A stretch of DNA of 10,502 bases from Prevotellaceae bacterium (lineage in GTDB: Bacteria > Bacteroidota > Bacteroidia > Bacteroidales > Bacteroidaceae): assembly GCA_030536165.1 (NCBI GenBank), contig JAUNQM010000060.1, forward strand, positions 1 through 10,502, written 5' to 3'. Shown in pieces: positions 8,211 to 10,502 of this stretch. Within the stretch, counting starts at the first letter, position 1, and each line of letters begins with the position of its first letter. The notes below the pieces were generated by a model. The model was not told where the DNA came from. It saw only the letters and a list, made by a program, of their open reading frames with translations, and did not search any database. Made by a program: the position numbers and the translations under genes.

Positions 8211-8218
8211 TATATTTG
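8211..8218 (+). promoter_or_regulatory. Bacteroidota -7 promoter element (TAnnTTTG) for the GH97 gene
   Basis: TATATTTG matches the Bacteroidota primary-sigma -7 consensus TAnnTTTG exactly and lies 35 bases before the GH97 ATG, leaving a short A/T-rich leader. The -33 TTTG element is not clear: only a T-run at 8192-8195 lies at about the right distance. Together with the terminator just upstream, it suggests that GH97 forms its own transcription unit. No operator repeat for a PUL regulator is evident nearby. Confidence 0.6.
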
Positions 8219-8253
8219 CAGTTGATATTTACACATTTATAATTATTAGTAAC

Positions 8254-10215
8254 ATGAAACACTTATCATTTATCATTCTTACGCTCAGTTTGGCTTTCTT
8301 TGCCAATGGCGCAAACGCGAAATCCCTGAAGGTGGCATCACCTGACGGCAAGATTTCAGTCACCATCAACGATAACGGAGGCACTTTATCCTATACTACA
8401 TCGCTCGACGGACAGGCTCTCTTTACTCAGACGGGCTTGCAGGTAAAGCTAATGGACAAGACCATCGGCGAGGGAGCAAAGATTCTCTCAAGCAAGACAT
8501 CGAAAGTAAGCAATATCATAAAACCTGTCGTACCGATCAAGCAGTCAACCATCCACAACGACTACACTTCGGCTCTCGTCAGCCTCAAAGGGGGCTACAA
8601 GGTTGAGTTCCGCGTGTTCAATAATGCTGTGGCATATCGTTTCCAAATCAATGAAAAGGATTCAGTCAACGTCGTTGATGAGACATTCAACCTCAAACCT
8701 GCCGACGAAATGACCGTTCATTTCCAGCCAACGGGAGGGTGGGGCACAAGCTCTGAGTCGCCTTACATCACTTGCATGCTCAAGGAATGGAAGCACGAGC
8801 ACGACATGTCTGTGCTCCCAATGTCTCTCTCATCGACCAAGCGCGACCTGCATCTCCTTATCTCTGAAAGCGACCTTCGCGACTATGCAGGGCTTTACAT
8901 CAAAGGCAATGGCGACAAAGACTGCCTCAGTGGTAACCTCGTACCATACTACAAGAAGTGGGAATTGTTCTGGGATCGTGGTACAACCATCAAGGAACTT
9001 GCGCCTTATGCCGTTCGCACCACAGGACAGCGCACCCTTCCGTGGCGCTATGTAGTCATCGCCGACTCTAAGGGAATTATCGAGCAGACCATCAATGCAC
9101 AGCTTGCGGGCAAGTGTGAACTCGACGACACAAGCTGGATTCGTCCAGGACTCGTTTCGTGGGATTGGTGGAATCATAAGTCAATCTATGGTCCAGATGT
9201 CAACTTCAAACCAGGTTGCAACACCGATACATATAAGTATTATATCGATTTCGCATCTAAGTATGGAGTGAAATACATCATCATGGATGAAGGTTGGGCA
9301 AAGAGCACATCTGACCCATTCAATGCAAATCCAAACCTCGATTTGCAGGAATGCATCCGCTATGGTAAGCAAAAAGGTGTTGGTATAATTCTGTGGCTAA
9401 CATGGATATGCGTTGAACGCAACCTTGATAAGATATTCGAGACATACGAGAAGTGGGGCGTAGCAGGCACGAAAATAGACTTTATGGATCGCCAAGACCA
9501 ATGGATGATTAACTGGTATGAGCGCACAATCAAAGAGGCGGCCAAGCACCATATTGTCGTTGACTTCCACGGAGCCATGAAACCTGCAGGACTCGAAGTA
9601 CGCTATCCAAACCTTCTTGCATACGAAGGAGTACGCGGACTGGAGCAGATGAGTGGATGTCAGCCAGACAATACCATGTTCATCCCATTCCTTCGCAATG
9701 CAGTTGGTCCTGCCGACTTCACCCCAGGGGCAATGGTGAATACTCAGCCTGAATACGACAAATGGAGCGACCCTAACTGCTCTGCAGTAGGCACACGCGC
9801 ATATTCTATGGCACTCTTTACCATTCTTGAAACAGGTACGCAGATGCTTGCCGACTCTCCTACACAGTATTACAAGAACCCTGACTGCATCGACTTCCTG
9901 TCGAAAGTTCCTGTCACATGGGACGAGACTCACGCCCTTGAAGCACAGTTTGGCGAATATCTCGTCGTGGCTAAGCGTCATGGCGAAAAGTGGTACGTGG
10001 CAGGTATCTGCAATGGTAAGCAGCCAGAACGCAAGTTCAGCTTGCCGCTAAAATTCCTTGCAAACGGCAACCACCAGATGACAATCTTCACCGATGGTTT
10101 CAATGCCGGTCAGCAGGCTATGGATTATCGTCGCAACGTGCGCATGGTCACATCGGCCGATGTCCTCGACGTTACGATGGTTCGTAACGGAGGTTTTACT
10201 GCCGTGATAGAGTAG
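8254..10215 (+). CDS. GH97 family glycosidase, retaining-type active site (alpha-galactosidase/beta-L-arabinopyranosidase-like)
   Basis: This 653-residue enzyme carries a type I signal peptide (MKHLSFIILTLSLAFFANGANA, likely cut after 22) with no lipobox, so it is probably periplasmic. Order: an N-terminal GH97 beta-sandwich at about 25-285 (SPDGKISVTIN; GGWGTSSESPY); a TIM barrel from about 299 (GLVSWDWWNH at 299-308, YIIMDEGW at 341-348, GTKIDFMD ending at 412, VVDFHGAMKPAG, YPNLLAYEGVRGLE ending at 464); and a C-terminal beta domain from about 560. From recalled family knowledge, retaining GH97 enzymes such as BT1871 use Asp415 and Glu470, 55 apart; Asp409 and Glu464 here have the same spacing and context. 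The SusB inverting base Glu508 sits in an 'HE' motif; here the same place is Gly440. Glu458 matches a calcium-ligand position. An alpha-galactosidase or beta-L-arabinopyranosidase is therefore likelier than a SusB alpha-glucosidase. Length is typical. Confidence 0.93.
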   Translation: MKHLSFIILTLSLAFFANGANAKSLKVASPDGKISVTINDNGGTLSYTTSLDGQALFTQTGLQVKLMDKTIGEGAKILSSKTSKVSNIIKPVVPIKQSTIHNDYTSALVSLKGGYKVEFRVFNNAVAYRFQINEKDSVNVVDETFNLKPADEMTVHFQPTGGWGTSSESPYITCMLKEWKHEHDMSVLPMSLSSTKRDLHLLISESDLRDYAGLYIKGNGDKDCLSGNLVPYYKKWELFWDRGTTIKELAPYAVRTTGQRTLPWRYVVIADSKGIIEQTINAQLAGKCELDDTSWIRPGLVSWDWWNHKSIYGPDVNFKPGCNTDTYKYYIDFASKYGVKYIIMDEGWAKSTSDPFNANPNLDLQECIRYGKQKGVGIILWLTWICVERNLDKIFETYEKWGVAGTKIDFMDRQDQWMINWYERTIKEAAKHHIVVDFHGAMKPAGLEVRYPNLLAYEGVRGLEQMSGCQPDNTMFIPFLRNAVGPADFTPGAMVNTQPEYDKWSDPNCSAVGTRAYSMALFTILETGTQMLADSPTQYYKNPDCIDFLSKVPVTWDETHALEAQFGEYLVVAKRHGEKWYVAGICNGKQPERKFSLPLKFLANGNHQMTIFTDGFNAGQQAMDYRRNVRMVTSADVLDVTMVRNGGFTAVIE

Positions 10216-10349
10216 GGGATGGCATACACATACCCCTTCGTAAATGGCATGTTACAGTCCCACTTTTGTGGCGGATTTTTATGAGTTGTCGTATGGCCAT
10301 TTGTGTGTTTGACGAATGGGTTTTGTAAGTCGTCATATAAACTCCAAAA
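10216..10349. other. Non-coding spacer after GH97
   Basis: I see no credible gene here on either strand. Directly after the GH97 stop a weak five-pair stem (AGGGG with CCCCT) could form, too short and loop-heavy to count as a terminator. The rest is unremarkable A/T- and G/T-rich sequence leading to the palindrome array. The last stretch of the window, 10417-10502, is likewise without a recognisable gene and may be upstream DNA of a gene outside the window. Confidence 0.5.
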
Positions 10350-10412
10350 AAAGTTGTGTCAACTTTCGGCCGAATGTTGGCACAACTTTCAGTGAAAAGT
10401 TGTGTCAACTTT
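10350..10412 (+). repeat. Three palindromic 17-bp repeats at an exact 23-bp period
   Basis: AAAGTTGTGTCAACTTT occurs at 10350-10366 and exactly again at 10396-10412. A diverged copy, AATGTTGGCACAACTTT, sits halfway at 10373-10389, matching 13 of 17 bases. Each is an inverted repeat around a three-base centre (AAAGTTG / CAACTTT; imperfect in the middle copy). The spacers are six bases each, CGGCCG and CAGTGA, giving a 23-bp period. The middle copy can pair over 14 bases with either neighbour. It could be a remnant of a dispersed palindromic element, a protein-binding array, or an RNA switch. Confidence 0.8.
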
Positions 10413-10416
10413 TTTT
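10376..10416 (+). terminator. Intrinsic terminator formed by the second and third palindrome copies
   Basis: Arms 10376-10389 and 10396-10409 pair over 14 bases with one G-U wobble, closing a six-base loop (CAGTGA) and followed at once by seven T residues (10410-10416). This is a textbook rho-independent terminator about 160 bases after the GH97 stop. The left arm can alternatively pair with 10350-10363, which would prevent this hairpin. Confidence 0.8.
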
Positions 10417-10502
10417 CGAACATAAGCAACAACTCAAGTAAATCGACCAAACAACAAGAGTTTACGCGAGTTCGGGATAAGCAATTCTAAAAAACCTCAG
10501 AG

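Noticed and set aside
9397..9981. Minus-strand open frame of 194 codons opposite the GH97 catalytic domain
   Set aside because: Fully antisense to conserved GH97 motifs, rich in Cys/His/Trp from reversed codons, with no family resemblance.
10350..10412. CRISPR array as an explanation of the regular 23-bp repeats
   Set aside because: Only three copies, six-base spacers and no cas genes; far too short for repeat-spacer units.
10196..10450. Minus-strand open frame of 84 codons after GH97
   Set aside because: It runs through the palindrome array and terminator, has no domain or leader signal, and overlaps the GH97 stop; chance is the better explanation.

Overview
The window looks like part of a polysaccharide utilization locus (PUL) from a Bacteroidales bacterium, most likely a Prevotella/Segatella-type organism. 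The evidence is a SusC/SusD pair, several lipoproteins with Bacteroidota-style lipoboxes, A/T-rich leaders with few Shine-Dalgarno sites, and a TAnnTTTG promoter element. The genus is an inference from general composition and protein style, not from a marker gene. All supported genes are on the + strand.

Layout: (1) 1-393, the C-terminal end of an NHL-repeat beta-propeller protein that begins upstream. (2) 485-3589, a SusC-like TonB-dependent outer-membrane transporter. (3) 3613-5616, its SusD-like surface lipoprotein partner. (4) 5700-6695, a DUF1735/DUF4361-type lipoprotein in the usual position of a surface glycan-binding protein. (5) 6758-8053, a lipoprotein resembling the DUF5005/DUF4185-type five-bladed propellers, which may be an uncharacterised glycoside hydrolase or glycan binder. 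(6) 8098-8140, a strong intrinsic terminator. (7) 8211-8218, a promoter motif, followed by a periplasmic GH97 glycosidase at 8254-10215. (8) 10216-10502, non-coding DNA holding a three-copy palindrome array that ends in a textbook terminator.

Proposed working model: the surface lipoproteins capture and perhaps cut a glycan, SusC/SusD imports the fragments with TonB energy, and the GH97 enzyme removes terminal sugars in the periplasm. The GH97 active-site pattern (Asp409 present, Gly440 where SusB has its catalytic base Glu, Glu464 present) fits the retaining alpha-galactosidase/beta-L-arabinopyranosidase branch, not the inverting SusB alpha-glucosidase branch. The window holds no PUL regulator (HTCS, SusR or ECF sigma/anti-sigma) and no recognisable endo-acting hydrolase, so the substrate cannot be fixed from here.

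The genes are ordinary PUL components. The less ordinary material lies between them: a GT/CA-rich degenerate repeat before susC, bulged or wobble-paired stem-loops before genes 4 and 5, and the 23-bp-period palindrome array after GH97, whose middle copy can pair with either neighbour.
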